Shown here: piece by piece, positions 52,175-63,019 of the stretch
How the letters are laid out: each line of letters starts with the position of its first letter
Position numbering within the stretch: the first letter of the stretch is position 1
NCBI RefSeq assembly: GCF_023650515.1
Contig: NZ_CP096016.1
Coordinates: 3,102,001-3,166,000 of the forward strand
Length of the DNA: 64,000 bases
Direction: 5' to 3'
DNA from: Alkalimarinus coralli
Lineage (GTDB): Bacteria; Pseudomonadota; Gammaproteobacteria; Pseudomonadales; Oleiphilaceae
Program-made: the position numbers and the translations under genes
The notes under the pieces: model-generated
Database searches by the model: none
Told to the model about the DNA's origin: nothing
What the model saw: the letters and a program-made list of their open reading frames with translations, nothing else

Positions 52175-54529
52175 TCAGTGGTATAGGCTTTCTCGCCCCA
52201 AGTATCCGGGTACCTGTTTATCCAGCTCTTCGCCACTTTCACCAAACCCAGCAATTCCCTTCAACTCAATGCGAAATAAAATCGTGTGAGATAACTCGGA
52301 GTCATCAGTCAGGTAGCTGCTAGACAGCACCTGGGCTCGCCAGCAACAGCTTCGGTACTCCAGTCCTGCCAGCGTGCCTGCGGTTCGCTCATCATTCAGA
52401 TCATACAACCAGCGGCCAAAAACACTGACCTTTTGGGTCACAGGGAAGATGGTTGATATATTTGCCTGCTCCAAGGGGTCACTAGCATCTTTATAGGTAT
52501 GCCCAAGGTTCAACACATAACCATAGTCTGCGGTATGAAGGCTCAATGTGCTATTGCCCTCTACCGTATTGCTTTCGTTATCATCCCATAGACCGGTCAC
52601 TTTTAAATCCATCCCTGCGATAGGTGTCAGAATAAACTCACCCGCATAAGGGGATTCACTTTCAGTTGAAGCTCCAGCGCCGGCCAGGCTCACTTTTCGA
52701 TCCTCAAAATGATAAACCTTACCGATACTGAAAACAGCACTATCGATACCGCTGGAAAGCTGCGTAAAACGGGTTGTCAGCCCTAATGTAATCCGGTTGT
52801 TGTCGCCAACCCTGTCGCCCCCGACAAACCGGTCGTCGTTGAACAACTGGGAATAGCTGAATGAGGTAACGGACGTGTCGAAGTCAGGAATATCATCCTG
52901 TTCAACTTCAGGGGAGTATACGTAAAAAAGCCTGGGTTCTAGTGTTTGATTATAGTCTTGATCACCGACCTGAAATGGACGGTCAAAATAAAGGCCGGTA
53001 TCCAGCGTGGCAAAAGGGACGGTTCGGTTAATATCGTCACTTCCCAGTCCGTTGTCTTCGAGCACATAATTGGTCTGGTCCACTTTAAGAGCAGGAGTCA
53101 GGTAACCCCAGAGTGCTTCCATCGGCATAGATACCTCGGGCTTTATTCTTAGTCGATTACCTTGCACCTTATCATTACCAGTCAGGAATTCATCATCTCT
53201 AAAAAAGTAGACATACTGGGATCCCACCGTCCAATCAAAAACGTCATTATCCCAGTCTCCCACCAAGTTAAGCTCAGGTAGCCTGGAGTAGGGTTTATTA
53301 GGTTCTGTTACAGCCGAGTCAACCGTTTGGTAACCATGAAGCGAGCCATCAAACTGCCAAATATCGTCGACATAGCTGACTTTCCAGACTCTGTCCAAGT
53401 GGGTTTCATTCTCTATGCTCAGTGCCCGGGCAAGGTCTTCCAGGTAATCATCGTCACTGACGACATTGTAATCAATACTCGACGACCACCCGCCAGAGAA
53501 GGTTGAGTCATTCTCAAAGCTCAAGCCCCAACGCTGGCCATCACGCCATGGAAAATCATTAATATGCTCTTCATCCTCGTGAATGTAACCGAGGTTTATT
53601 TTTGATAGGCCATAGCTCGATAGATGCCGCCCCTCTAACTCTGTATACAAACCACGGCCATGGACGTACTGAGGGGTTAACGTGGCATCGTAATCAGGTG
53701 CCAGATTAAAATAATAGGGGGTCGTAATCGCCATACCCCGGCCAACATTTGAGCTTCCTATTGAGGGATAAAGAAAACCACTTTTCCGTTTATCATTTAT
53801 AGGGAAAGTAACCCAGGGAAAGTAAAAGATAGGCACATCTTGCACTCTGAAACGAAAGTGCTCCGCGTAACCAACCCCTTCTTCCTGATCCAGCGTAATT
53901 TCACTGGCGGCAATTGACCAGGACTTATCATTTGGGTCGCAACGAGTAATGGTTCCGTCCTGAATCACCATCACATGTTCAGAAGGTCTGGAAACAGTGG
54001 CCGATTGTCCACGAAAACCTTGCTCATGGGCCAAATACGAGGCACCTTTAATATCGAAGGTGCCCGTTGAAATATCGTAGTTGACTTGCTCCCCCGTCAG
54101 CAGCATATCCGGGCTTCTTAACAAAATGTCGCCGTCAACAGTTACATTGCTGGCCTGTTGGTCAAGATTGGCGGATGCCCCGGTTAGCAGATAGGGCTCC
54201 TGAAAGATTTCTACGTCGCCATTTAAATATGCGTTCTGTTCAGCATCAAATGTAGCGTTATTAGCACGCGCTCTTAAAGGTTTTTCGGACTGGCTTGCCG
54301 CAGACATTGGAGCCCCGTCAGGCAGATAAGAGGGAACCACATACCCTCCTTTACATACGGGAGGAAGCTTGCTTTTCTGCTCGTTAGTCATTAACTCAAC
54401 GGGACGCCAATCGATCTCCGCAGCCGTTTTTGGCTTCCGTTCAGGCGAAGCATCCGCTAAAGAGTCAAAAGAACAAGTAGCCAGCGGCAACACCATAACC
54501 TGTGCGAGTCGATAAACCATTTTTGTCAT
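52175..54529 (-). CDS. lptD: LPS-assembly outer-membrane protein LptD
   Basis: LptD forms, with LptE, the outer-membrane translocon for lipopolysaccharide. The 784-aa protein has an exported N-terminus (signal segment about 1-26), an OstA/LptA-like beta-jellyroll (about 85-230, with RARANNATFDAEQNAYLNGD), and a large C-terminal barrel (YFPWVTFPINDKRKSGFLYP, then EYRSCCWRAQV near the end). The adjacent Cys pair of SCCW is the conserved partner for the disulfides. surA follows downstream; amgK starts divergently upstream. Confidence 0.95.
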   Translation of the reverse strand: MTKMVYRLAQVMVLPLATCSFDSLADASPERKPKTAAEIDWRPVELMTNEQKSKLPPVCKGGYVVPSYLPDGAPMSAASQSEKPLRARANNATFDAEQNAYLNGDVEIFQEPYLLTGASANLDQQASNVTVDGDILLRSPDMLLTGEQVNYDISTGTFDIKGASYLAHEQGFRGQSATVSRPSEHVMVIQDGTITRCDPNDKSWSIAASEITLDQEEGVGYAEHFRFRVQDVPIFYFPWVTFPINDKRKSGFLYPSIGSSNVGRGMAITTPYYFNLAPDYDATLTPQYVHGRGLYTELEGRHLSSYGLSKINLGYIHEDEEHINDFPWRDGQRWGLSFENDSTFSGGWSSSIDYNVVSDDDYLEDLARALSIENETHLDRVWKVSYVDDIWQFDGSLHGYQTVDSAVTEPNKPYSRLPELNLVGDWDNDVFDWTVGSQYVYFFRDDEFLTGNDKVQGNRLRIKPEVSMPMEALWGYLTPALKVDQTNYVLEDNGLGSDDINRTVPFATLDTGLYFDRPFQVGDQDYNQTLEPRLFYVYSPEVEQDDIPDFDTSVTSFSYSQLFNDDRFVGGDRVGDNNRITLGLTTRFTQLSSGIDSAVFSIGKVYHFEDRKVSLAGAGASTESESPYAGEFILTPIAGMDLKVTGLWDDNESNTVEGNSTLSLHTADYGYVLNLGHTYKDASDPLEQANISTIFPVTQKVSVFGRWLYDLNDERTAGTLAGLEYRSCCWRAQVLSSSYLTDDSELSHTILFRIELKGIAGFGESGEELDKQVPGYLGRESLYH

Positions 54530-54722
54530 TTTGTGCCGACTACCCCAAAAAATAGAGACTTATTTGTTTGCAAATAAACCCGCAATGATAAACGGTTATG
54601 GCAATAGTCTCCATAGCTTTAGCTTAATCCCTTTCTTGAAGTCAACGAGCCAATCACTTATGGTTCCATCCAAAATCAATGCGGGGCATAATAACTCGCA
54701 ATTAACACGGGTAAGTGGTGCG

Positions 54723-55874
54723 ATGGATCAGAGATTACAGCAATTACGTCAATGGGTAGCGCTGCAGCTTGGTGGCAAATCATTAAATATTACCCCGGTT
54801 TCGGGCGATGCGAGTTTTCGCCGCTATTTCAGAGTCGAACAGCTGCCTGAGAGTGAACAAAAAGAGCTAAAAACCAGCGCCGCCAATAAGTGCTGGATTG
54901 CAATGGATGCGCCACCTGAAAAGGAAGATAGCCTTCCTTTTGTCGCTATTGCTCAACACTGGGAAGCAAATGGTATTCAGGTTCCCCATATCGAAGCCTT
55001 TGATTTAACCCAAGGGTTTATGTTGCTGCGAGACTTTGGCGACACTTTATTACTTAACGCCCTTTTCGCACCACTCAGTACCGCAGGGTCAAACGCAGCC
55101 ATAGATATAGAAACCTACCTGGCTGGGGATCCAATAGCCGCCAAGACACTTTACCAGTCGGCATTAACAACACTGGCTCAAATTCAGGCCTGCCCCCCAC
55201 CGGCTGATTATGCGCTACCGCCCTATGACAAAGCGTTACTGGCCCGCGAAATGGAACTGTTTCGCGAGTGGCTGGTATCCAAAAAGCTTGGACTGACCTT
55301 AACGCAAAACGAACAAGCGCTTCTTGATCAAACGTTCGGCGTCTTAATTGATGAAGCATTAAGCCAACCCACCACCTGTGTCCACAGAGATTATCATTCA
55401 CGCAATCTGATGGAGCTCAGTGATCAATCTATTGGCGTCCTGGACTTTCAGGATGCCGTGACAGGCCCCATTACCTATGATGCCGTTTCGTTACTAAGAG
55501 ACTGCTATATCGTTTTACCCGATCATTTTGTTGAGGAGCGCTTGCAAGCGTTTTATCAGGCGACACGCAAAGCAGGGCTGCATACTGCTGACTTCACTCA
55601 ATTTACACGCTGGTTTGATTTAATGGGTATCCAGCGACACCTGAAAGCAGCAGGGATTTTTGCTCGCCTATCGTTAAGGGATGGTAAACACGACTACTTA
55701 AATGACGTTCCTAGAACCGTCAATTATATCAACAAGATATCAGCAAAATACGACCAGCTAGCAGACTTTAACCACTGGTTAACAAGCACAGTAATACCAG
55801 CCATTAACAGCAGTTTACTTCCAGTGTCGAGTGTAACGGCTCAGTCAGCAAGCTCTGCACAGCAGAGCCTTTAA
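54723..55874 (+). CDS. amgK: N-acetylmuramate/N-acetylglucosamine kinase
   Basis: AmgK phosphorylates the anomeric position of MurNAc and GlcNAc in the peptidoglycan recycling route that bypasses de novo UDP-MurNAc synthesis. From ATG 54723 it is 383 aa with a choline-kinase-type fold: VSGDASFRRYFRV at the start, the catalytic loop CVHRDYHSRNLM, and GVLDFQDAVTGPITYDAVSLLRD for metal binding. murU follows 4 bp after the stop. The open frame extends to 54531, but the extra residues do not look conserved. Having amgK-murU predicts some fosfomycin tolerance, as known in Pseudomonas. Confidence 0.9.
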   Translation: MDQRLQQLRQWVALQLGGKSLNITPVSGDASFRRYFRVEQLPESEQKELKTSAANKCWIAMDAPPEKEDSLPFVAIAQHWEANGIQVPHIEAFDLTQGFMLLRDFGDTLLLNALFAPLSTAGSNAAIDIETYLAGDPIAAKTLYQSALTTLAQIQACPPPADYALPPYDKALLAREMELFREWLVSKKLGLTLTQNEQALLDQTFGVLIDEALSQPTTCVHRDYHSRNLMELSDQSIGVLDFQDAVTGPITYDAVSLLRDCYIVLPDHFVEERLQAFYQATRKAGLHTADFTQFTRWFDLMGIQRHLKAAGIFARLSLRDGKHDYLNDVPRTVNYINKISAKYDQLADFNHWLTSTVIPAINSSLLPVSSVTAQSASSAQQSL

Positions 55875-55878
55875 TCAC

Positions 55879-56598
55879 ATGAAAGCAATGATCCTTGCAG
55901 CCGGTCTTGGCACCCGCATGCGTCCGTTAACCAACCATACCCCCAAGCCCCTGCTCAAAGCGGCTGGCAAACCCCTGCTTCAATATCACATTGAGGGGCT
56001 AACCTCTTCAGCCGTAGATAGCCTGGTTATAAACACCTCATGGCTAGGCGCTCAAATTTCAGAATTTATCAACATCCACCCGTTGTACAAAGATAACGTT
56101 CAAGTTATCCATGAAGATGAGCCACTTGAAACGGCCGGAGGAATAATCAACGCACTTCCACTACTGGTAAGTGAAAGCGAATCATTTTTCATTGTCGTTA
56201 ATGGTGATGTATGGACAGACTTTGACTATCAAGAGCTATCAGACATTGCCTCCAGGCTCCCAGACTCTGTAATGGGCCACCTGGTCATGGTGGATAACCC
56301 CCCTCAGCACCCAGATGGTGATTTCTACTTACACCCGAACGGGCTGCTGACTGACGAAGCACCAAATGATGGTGACCCTGCCGAGAAGCTAACCTTCAGC
56401 GGTATTAGCCTGCTCAACAAAGCACTTTTTCAAGGGTGCGCTCCCGGTAAACGCCCTCTTGCACCGCTACTTAGAAAAGCCATGGCCCATCGGCAAATCA
56501 GTGGACACAAGACAGACTGTACATGGATGGATATCGGCACCCCCGAACGGCTGGCGCAGCTCAATCAGCACATATTATCGGGCAGTTCGGCGAGTTAA
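55879..56598 (+). CDS. murU: N-acetylmuramate-1-phosphate uridylyltransferase
   Basis: MurU converts MurNAc-1-phosphate and UTP to UDP-MurNAc, the second step of the recycling bypass. The 239-aa nucleotidyltransferase has the signature ILAAGLGTRMRPLTNHTPKPLL, VNGDVWTDFDY and, at the end, WMDIGTPERLAQLNQ. It forms an operon with amgK. It converges on the DUF3530 gene with 16 bp between the stops. Confidence 0.92.
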   Translation: MKAMILAAGLGTRMRPLTNHTPKPLLKAAGKPLLQYHIEGLTSSAVDSLVINTSWLGAQISEFINIHPLYKDNVQVIHEDEPLETAGGIINALPLLVSESESFFIVVNGDVWTDFDYQELSDIASRLPDSVMGHLVMVDNPPQHPDGDFYLHPNGLLTDEAPNDGDPAEKLTFSGISLLNKALFQGCAPGKRPLAPLLRKAMAHRQISGHKTDCTWMDIGTPERLAQLNQHILSGSSAS

Positions 56599-56614
56599 TA
56601 TTTAACAAGGTACC

Positions 56615-57856
56615 TTACGGTGCTCTCATGCCAGGGGCATTCACTTTAAGCCAACCGCGAACCCTCTGAGTCAAGGTGCTTACCGGCAGCGACTTCACCT
56701 CCATAATCGGCAGCCTTACCTGAGAGTAGCCACTGTAGTTATACCTTTTAGCCTGCCCCAGTCTTTGCCTGCCATTTTCAGCACTCGTGCGAGAGGATGA
56801 GTCCACCAGATCAAGCATCTTAAGTGAAAAATCTTCACCAAGTGCTGCCGTAAACCCTGCCTGCGGGCCATCCCGCAGCTGCGCATCAATCCAAACCATG
56901 CTCATACCCTGCTCTGGCAACAGACCTCGATTGCCCGCCAGATAATCCAGCAGCCCCTGCGCCCCCTGTTTGTAGCCAATAATTACGATATTTTGGTAAT
57001 TCTTTTGTGCCGCATGTTCAAGAGCCGCCCTAAGCCTCATCTGCACCCTCTCTTCGAACGTTATGCCAGAAGGTTTGGCCGCTTTCTCATCTGCGGAGAT
57101 ATCAATTAAATCTTCTCCGGTTTCGCTTCCTGCCTCTTCACCGGTCGCTTCGGATGCTTCATTTTCGGCTGCGGTCACCGCCGTGTTATCTGGCTCCTCT
57201 TCAGTCTGACCGCCGGTATCTTCTGCGCCATCATCACCCTCTTTACCTCCCTCTTCACTGCTTTCAGCATTGCTGGCATCTGCTATTTTGAAATATCGAC
57301 CTGAATAACGCGGTGCAGCCTCATTGCCCGGAACGGCTTCCGCCAACTTCACCGGTATTTCTCTTTCTGGAACGGGCCGGTCATTTTCGTAGGGCAACAT
57401 AATAGACAATGTATACCAGCCGTCATCCGTTAACAGAGTTCTCAGCGGCTTAATCACCTGAGGCCAATCAGGGTGTTGGTCTGCGCCATGCAAAAAAATC
57501 ACTGCCCCCTGCGGCTCGGGAGTATTCTCATATAGCTCCAAAGCGAGAAATGAGCTGGCGCTGCCCCCTTTACCTTCTGGGCTATCCAACCAAACAACCT
57601 GCTTTCTCACACTCTCATCAGCCAGCGCCGCCTGCTCTATTGACTCCGGTAACAAGTGAACTCTCTTTGGGCTGTCAGGCTCCTTTGAAGCACTACTTTC
57701 AGCGCCACCAGAACTTTCAGGCCCATCAGATTCTGCACCAGGCACCACCTCGCGCTCTTCTTCCCCTCCTTCCTCTTCACCATAGAGAGGTGCAGACAAA
57801 CAGCAGCATAGTGCAAATAAAGTAACTGAAAACCGAAACCGTTGAACCAACATCAA
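56615..57856 (-). CDS. DUF3530 family exported protein
   Basis: This 413-aa protein has a signal peptide (about 1-26, ending PLYGEE), an acidic Gly/Ser-rich stretch (about 27-65), and an alpha/beta-hydrolase-like domain (GAVIFLHGADQHPDW; NIVIIGYKQGAQGLLDYLAG). The segment where hydrolases have the nucleophile elbow GxSxG reads GYKQG, so the catalytic Ser is missing. A further acidic insert of about 70 residues (about 200-270) splits the domain. The family has no established function. It is probably periplasmic. Confidence 0.82.
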   Translation of the reverse strand: MMLVQRFRFSVTLFALCCCLSAPLYGEEEGGEEEREVVPGAESDGPESSGGAESSASKEPDSPKRVHLLPESIEQAALADESVRKQVVWLDSPEGKGGSASSFLALELYENTPEPQGAVIFLHGADQHPDWPQVIKPLRTLLTDDGWYTLSIMLPYENDRPVPEREIPVKLAEAVPGNEAAPRYSGRYFKIADASNAESSEEGGKEGDDGAEDTGGQTEEEPDNTAVTAAENEASEATGEEAGSETGEDLIDISADEKAAKPSGITFEERVQMRLRAALEHAAQKNYQNIVIIGYKQGAQGLLDYLAGNRGLLPEQGMSMVWIDAQLRDGPQAGFTAALGEDFSLKMLDLVDSSSRTSAENGRQRLGQAKRYNYSGYSQVRLPIMEVKSLPVSTLTQRVRGWLKVNAPGMRAP

Positions 57857-58062
57857 GCGAAATGTCCTTTTAGGTCATAATTGTTCTTATTAATCTCAAA
57901 TGCCTCTTTCAAGAGGGCAATTTAGCGGTATAGAGGATTACTATTTCAACTCATTACGTTAGAATATCGCAAATTTTATCTATATAGGGTAGCAGGTCAG
58001 CGCAACCCGGACTCCACCCTTATTTTTAATGCTTTCAACACTATTCAACAAAAGAGACTCTC

Positions 58063-58746
58063 ATGCCTGAATTTAAAATTGCTCCTTCTATTTTATCGGC
58101 TGATTTTGCAAAACTTGGAGAAGAAGTTGACAACGTGCTGAGTTCCGGCGCAGATATCGTCCATTTTGATGTCATGGATAATCACTATGTGCCCAACCTC
58201 ACCATTGGCCCCATGGTCTGTCAGGCATTAAGAAAGCACGGCGTAACAGCCCCTATAGACGCACATCTGATGGTTAAGCCAGTAGATGACATGATCCGGT
58301 CATTCATAGACGCTGGCGCGACCTATATCACCTTTCACCCGGAAGCATCCGAGCATATTGACCGTTCACTACAACTAATCCGCGACGGCGGCTGCAAAGC
58401 CGGGTTGGTTTTTAACCCCGCGACACCGCTTCACTACATGGACTATGTTATGGACAAACTCGACATGGTGCTGCTTATGTCAGTCAACCCCGGGTTCGGA
58501 GGGCAGAAGTTTATCCCTGGCACCCTGGATAAGCTTCGGTTAGCCAGGGAAAAAATAGATCAAAGTGGTCGCGCCATTCGACTTGAAATAGACGGAGGTG
58601 TAACCATCAACAATATTCGTGAGATTGCGGAAGCCGGAGCCGACACATTTGTAGCAGGTTCAGCGATTTTTAACACCGATAACTACAAAACGACGATTGA
58701 TGCGATGAGAGAGCAGCTAGCGCTGGCCAACAGCACCCAGGCTTAA
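58063..58746 (+). CDS. rpe: ribulose-phosphate 3-epimerase
   Basis: Rpe interconverts ribulose and xylulose 5-phosphates in the pentose phosphate pathway. The 227-aa TIM barrel has [53 protein letters not shown] and LEIDGGV, giving the metal and catalytic residues in full. It starts the rpe-gph-trpEGDC block. A GCTTAA...TTAAGC dyad lies just after the stop. Confidence 0.96.
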   Translation: MPEFKIAPSILSADFAKLGEEVDNVLSSGADIVHFDVMDNHYVPNLTIGPMVCQALRKHGVTAPIDAHLMVKPVDDMIRSFIDAGATYITFHPEASEHIDRSLQLIRDGGCKAGLVFNPATPLHYMDYVMDKLDMVLLMSVNPGFGGQKFIPGTLDKLRLAREKIDQSGRAIRLEIDGGVTINNIREIAEAGADTFVAGSAIFNTDNYKTTIDAMREQLALANSTQA

Positions 58747-58803
58747 GCCTGTTTAAGCATTAACACGTTATTCAGTCATCGCTCGCAGCCTCAGGACAGT
58801 TAA

Positions 58804-59490
58804 ATGACAGCACTCGAAACCTTGTTCCCCAACAACTCACCGAAACTGGTCATGTTCGACCTGGATGGGACGCTGGTTGACAGCATTCCAGACCTTGCTG
58901 CGGCTATTGATCACATGCTGCACCATCTTGATCGAACAGCCGCAGGTGAGGACAAGGTACGTTTATGGGTCGGCAATGGCGCTTCAACGCTGGTAAAACG
59001 CGCTCTTGCTGACAGCATGGGCACAACAGACCTCGATAGCATTCCTGATGACATATACGAAGAGGGCTTTCGTCATTTTCTGATCCAGTACCACAAAGTC
59101 AATGGCAACAACAGCGTACTCTACCCGGGCGTTATCGAGATACTCAATAAACTGGCGGCTGATGAGTGCATTTTGGCCATTGTCACGAATAAACCCGGCC
59201 GCTTTACTGAACAGCTGCTTGACAAGCTCGGCATTCACTTCAACTATGTGATTAGTGGAGACACGCTGGAAAACAAAAAACCTGCACCAGATCAGTTGGT
59301 TTATTGCATGCAAGAAGCAAACTGCTCAGCCGCTGAGAGTGTCATGATCGGCGATTCAAAAAGTGATGTTATGGCCGCGAGAACAGCGGGAGTGCCCGTG
59401 ATCTGCGTAAGTTATGGTTATAACCATGGGGAAAGCATACATGACACCTCGCCCGATGCAGTTATTGATTCACTCATAGAGCTGCTGTAA
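58804..59490 (+). CDS. gph: phosphoglycolate phosphatase
   Basis: Gph removes phosphate from 2-phosphoglycolate, a by-product of DNA repair and of oxygen chemistry. The 228-aa HAD-superfamily enzyme has the nucleophile motif MFDLDGTLVDS, a helical cap, VTNKP, and GDSKSDVMAARTAG for metal binding. It is 57 bp after rpe and is probably co-transcribed. Confidence 0.94.
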   Translation: MTALETLFPNNSPKLVMFDLDGTLVDSIPDLAAAIDHMLHHLDRTAAGEDKVRLWVGNGASTLVKRALADSMGTTDLDSIPDDIYEEGFRHFLIQYHKVNGNNSVLYPGVIEILNKLAADECILAIVTNKPGRFTEQLLDKLGIHFNYVISGDTLENKKPAPDQLVYCMQEANCSAAESVMIGDSKSDVMAARTAGVPVICVSYGYNHGESIHDTSPDAVIDSLIELL

Positions 59491-59786
59491 CCTATCGGCG
59501 TCAAGTTATAGCAGACCATGACAAGACTTGGTATCTTGTTAAATTCATTCAAACGAGTCTATTTTCTGGAGTATTCTGAAGTGCAGAACACAACAAATAA
59601 CAACTTTAACCGGCTTGGCGATAGGTTTGTCGCCCGATGGCGTAGGTAACAAAACGCTGATAGAAAGGCTTTCAGCTAAAATACCGTTAAAGTTCGATAT
59701 TTAAGCGACGCTCTGCCCACCAAAGGATCAACGAGCGTGTCGTAGTGACAAGCATAACTGCCGTAACAAGCAGTAAAGGATACAAC
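59491..59786. promoter_or_regulatory. trpE upstream region
   Basis: This 296-bp gap should carry the trpE promoter. A 43-codon frame (59518-59649) is open but has no good ribosome-binding site and only one Trp codon near its end. No tandem Trp codons or terminator hairpin were found, so a classical trp attenuator is not supported. Confidence 0.4.
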
Positions 59787-61268
59787 ATGACACCAGAACA
59801 GTTCGACCACCTCGCTAAAGAGGGGTTTAATCGCATACCCGTCACCCGGGAAGTTTTAGCTGATCTTGACACACCTCTCAGCAGTTACTTAAAACTTGCC
59901 AGCGGCCCCTATTCATACTTATTAGAGTCAGTACAAGGGGGCGAGAAATGGGGGCGTTACTCTATTATTGGCCTGCCTTGTCGAAAGATATTGAAAGTAT
60001 CAGGCCAGCAAATCACCATCTCCCTGGACGGTAAGGTGGTAGAGTCTTACGAAGTCGCTGACCCACTTGAATTTATCGAGCAGTTTCAAAAACGCTATCG
60101 CGCAGCAGATCTGCCTGATCTGCCTCGCTTTAATGGCGGGCTGGTCGGTTACTTTGGTTACGATACCGTTCGATATATAGAACCCAAATTATCGGGTAAA
60201 GCGCCCCATGACCCGCTTCAGACGCCAGACATTCTGCTAATGGTCTCTGAGGATGTCGTGGTATTTGATAACCTCAGCGGAAAGCTGATACTGATTCACC
60301 ATGCAGACCCTGCGGACGAGAATGCTTACGAAAACGCGCAACAAGCACTCGACCAACTGGTTTACAAACTCCGCACCGTCTCTACCTCATCGCTTGAGAA
60401 GCAAGTAGCACCAATCGAGGTAACTGAAAGTGACTTTATTTCAGGTTTTACCCAAACCAGCTTCGAGTCATCTGTTGAAAAAATAAAAGAGTACATTTTA
60501 TCTGGCGATATCATGCAAACCGTTATCGCACAGCGCATGTCGATACCCTACGAAGCAGAGCCGCTGGATCTATACCGCGCTCTGCGCTGCTTAAACCCAT
60601 CGCCTTATATGTATTTCCTGAATCTGGATGAGTTTTACATTGTCGGCTCGTCCCCTGAGATTCTGGCACGGGTTGAGGATAACGAAGTCACCGTAAGACC
60701 CATAGCAGGCACCCGCAAAAGAGGCGCAACCGAAGAGCAGGATCAAGCGCTTGAGAAAGAGCTGTTAGCCGACCCTAAAGAGATCGCTGAACACCTGATG
60801 TTGATTGACTTGGGACGAAATGATGCAGGCCGCGTCAGCCAAACCGGCACCGTTAGAGTCACCGATAATATGGTGGTTGAGAGATACTCCCATGTGATGC
60901 ACATTGTCTCCAATGTAAAAGGCCAGCTTAAAGAAGGGGTATCCCCTATTGATGTGCTTAAGGCCACACTTCCCGCAGGAACCCTCAGTGGCGCACCAAA
61001 AATCAGAGCAATGGAAATTATCGACGAACTGGAGCCGGTAAAACGGGGAGTATACGGAGGCGCTGTAGGCTATCTGTCATGGAATGGCAACATGGATACC
61101 GCTATCGCTATTCGAACAGCCGTTATAAAAGACAAAACCTTACATATACAAGCAGGTGCTGGCGTAGTCGCAGACTCGATCCCCAAACTGGAATGGAAAG
61201 AGACAATGAACAAGGGACGCGCCATATTTAAAGCGGTTGCGATGGCAACCAAAGGGCTGGACGGCTAA
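59787..61268 (+). CDS. trpE: anthranilate synthase component I
   Basis: TrpE makes anthranilate from chorismate using ammonia supplied by TrpG. From ATG 59787 (AAAGGA 6 bp upstream) it is 493 aa. The feedback-binding N-terminus includes [17 protein letters not shown]; catalytic motifs are [36 protein letters not shown] and the C-terminal [10 protein letters not shown]. The extension to 59745 is not supported by a ribosome-binding site. trpG follows 58 bp downstream. Confidence 0.95.
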   Translation: MTPEQFDHLAKEGFNRIPVTREVLADLDTPLSSYLKLASGPYSYLLESVQGGEKWGRYSIIGLPCRKILKVSGQQITISLDGKVVESYEVADPLEFIEQFQKRYRAADLPDLPRFNGGLVGYFGYDTVRYIEPKLSGKAPHDPLQTPDILLMVSEDVVVFDNLSGKLILIHHADPADENAYENAQQALDQLVYKLRTVSTSSLEKQVAPIEVTESDFISGFTQTSFESSVEKIKEYILSGDIMQTVIAQRMSIPYEAEPLDLYRALRCLNPSPYMYFLNLDEFYIVGSSPEILARVEDNEVTVRPIAGTRKRGATEEQDQALEKELLADPKEIAEHLMLIDLGRNDAGRVSQTGTVRVTDNMVVERYSHVMHIVSNVKGQLKEGVSPIDVLKATLPAGTLSGAPKIRAMEIIDELEPVKRGVYGGAVGYLSWNGNMDTAIAIRTAVIKDKTLHIQAGAGVVADSIPKLEWKETMNKGRAIFKAVAMATKGLDG

Positions 61269-61326
61269 TGACAGGGCAGGCTCAACCTGCTCTACTCGGC
61301 TAAATTTAATATGACTGGAGCAACTT

Positions 61327-61905
61327 ATGCTTCTTATGATCGACAACTATGATTCGTTCACCTATAACGTAGTGCAATATTTAGGTGAATTAGGTGCAGA
61401 TGTTCAGGTTTATCGCAATGATGAAATTACCATTGAGCAGATAAACGAACTCAAACCAGAAAAAATTGTGATATCTCCAGGCCCTTGCACCCCCAATGAA
61501 GCGGGCATATCCATGAAGGTGATAGAGACCTTTGCTGGCAAACTTCCTATTTTAGGGATATGCCTGGGCCATCAAAGTCTTGGCCAGGTGTTCGGCGCGA
61601 AAATTGTTCGCGCCGGGCAAGTCATGCATGGTAAAACCTCTATGATCCATCATAGCAATGCGGGGGTATTTAAAGGCCTTAGCAACCCATTTGAAGCCAC
61701 CCGTTATCACTCTCTGGTAATCTGCAAAAACCACATTCCTGACTGTCTGGAGGTAACCGCATGGACAGAAAATCAGGATGGCAGTATGGAAGAAATTATG
61801 GGCGTCAGGCACAAAACGCTGGATATTGAAGGGGTTCAGTTTCACCCTGAATCTATTCTGACTCAACACGGCCATGACCTGCTTAAAAACTTTTTGGATA
61901 AATAG
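61327..61905 (+). CDS. trpG: anthranilate synthase component II (glutamine amidotransferase)
   Basis: TrpG hydrolyses glutamine to give ammonia to TrpE. The 192-aa protein is a class I amidotransferase with the nucleophile Cys in [11 protein letters not shown] and the His/Glu pair in [30 protein letters not shown] is the standard start. The same subunit may also serve p-aminobenzoate synthase; no pabA copy is in the window. Confidence 0.95.
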   Translation: MLLMIDNYDSFTYNVVQYLGELGADVQVYRNDEITIEQINELKPEKIVISPGPCTPNEAGISMKVIETFAGKLPILGICLGHQSLGQVFGAKIVRAGQVMHGKTSMIHHSNAGVFKGLSNPFEATRYHSLVICKNHIPDCLEVTAWTENQDGSMEEIMGVRHKTLDIEGVQFHPESILTQHGHDLLKNFLDK

Positions 61906-61968
61906 CGTCGTTTGCAAGCCGGTTAGGCTTGTAATCATCTTAGAAGAATAATGATTGGAGCCTCATCC

Positions 61969-63003
61969 ATGGATATCAAAACTGCACTCAATGCCGTTGT
62001 CGAACGCCGAGATCTTTCTACAGAAGAGATGAAGGTGGTAATGCAACAGATTATGACCGGCCAGGCAACAGACGCCCAGATTGGCGGGTTCCTGATCGGC
62101 CTGCGCATGAAAGGCGAAAGTATTGACGAAATAGCAGGGGCAGCAGAGGTGATGCGGGCGCTTGCTACCAAGGTTTCAATTACCGGCGATCACCTTGTAG
62201 ACACCTGCGGAACAGGCGGAGACGGATCCAACCTTTTTAACGTCTCAACAGCCAGTGCATTTGTCGTCGCAGCGGCAGGAGGCCAAGTTGCAAAGCATGG
62301 TAACCGCAGTGTGAGTAGCAGCACAGGCAGCGCCGACGTACTAGAAGCTGCGGGCATTAACCTGAATATATCTGCCGCCGAAGTTGCACGCTGTGTTGAT
62401 GAAATTGGCGTAGGTTTTATGTTTGCGCCAGCCCACCACAGTGCAATGAAGCACGCGATTGGGCCACGAAAAGAGATGGGGTTGAGAACCATCTTTAATA
62501 TGCTTGGCCCAATGACAAACCCTGCTGGCGTCAAAAATCAGGTGATTGGTGTATTTAGCCAAGCGCTATGCCGACCAATGGCAGAAGTACTTAAGCGGCT
62601 CGGCAGCGAGCATGTACTGGTTGTGCACTCCGCAGATGGGTTAGATGAAATCAGTATCGCCAACGAAACCCATATTGCTGAACTAAAGAATGGCGAGATA
62701 ACGGAATATACCATCAAGCCAGAAGACTTCGGCATCAAGAGCAAAAGCCTTATCGGGCTAAGCGTTGACAGCGCGCAACAAAGCCTTGCACTGATCAAGT
62801 CAGCCCTTGGCAAAGACCATTCAGGCAACGCCAATAACGCACGTGATATCATCACATTAAATGCAGGCGCAGCCATTTACGCTGCCAACCTTGCAGAAAC
62901 ACTCGATCAAGGTATAGCCATGGCAGCGGATGCAATTGGCAGCGGCCTGGCGCTGGCAAAGATAAATGATTTAGCCAGCTTCACCACCTTATTAAAAGAC
63001 TAA
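61969..63003 (+). CDS. trpD: anthranilate phosphoribosyltransferase
   Basis: TrpD joins anthranilate and PRPP. From ATG 61969 (GGAG 8 bp upstream) it is 344 aa; ATG 61951 would add six residues but has a weaker site. Motifs are [17 protein letters not shown] (PRPP and anthranilate loop), [10 protein letters not shown], and [20 protein letters not shown]. trpC follows 16 bp after the stop. Confidence 0.95.
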   Translation: MDIKTALNAVVERRDLSTEEMKVVMQQIMTGQATDAQIGGFLIGLRMKGESIDEIAGAAEVMRALATKVSITGDHLVDTCGTGGDGSNLFNVSTASAFVVAAAGGQVAKHGNRSVSSSTGSADVLEAAGINLNISAAEVARCVDEIGVGFMFAPAHHSAMKHAIGPRKEMGLRTIFNMLGPMTNPAGVKNQVIGVFSQALCRPMAEVLKRLGSEHVLVVHSADGLDEISIANETHIAELKNGEITEYTIKPEDFGIKSKSLIGLSVDSAQQSLALIKSALGKDHSGNANNARDIITLNAGAAIYAANLAETLDQGIAMAADAIGSGLALAKINDLASFTTLLKD

Positions 63004-63019
63004 AGGTTTAATCACGAAA

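Noticed and set aside
59518-59649. 43-codon frame upstream of trpE as a trp leader peptide
   Set aside because: There is only one Trp codon, no strong ribosome-binding site and no terminator/antiterminator hairpins between it and trpE.
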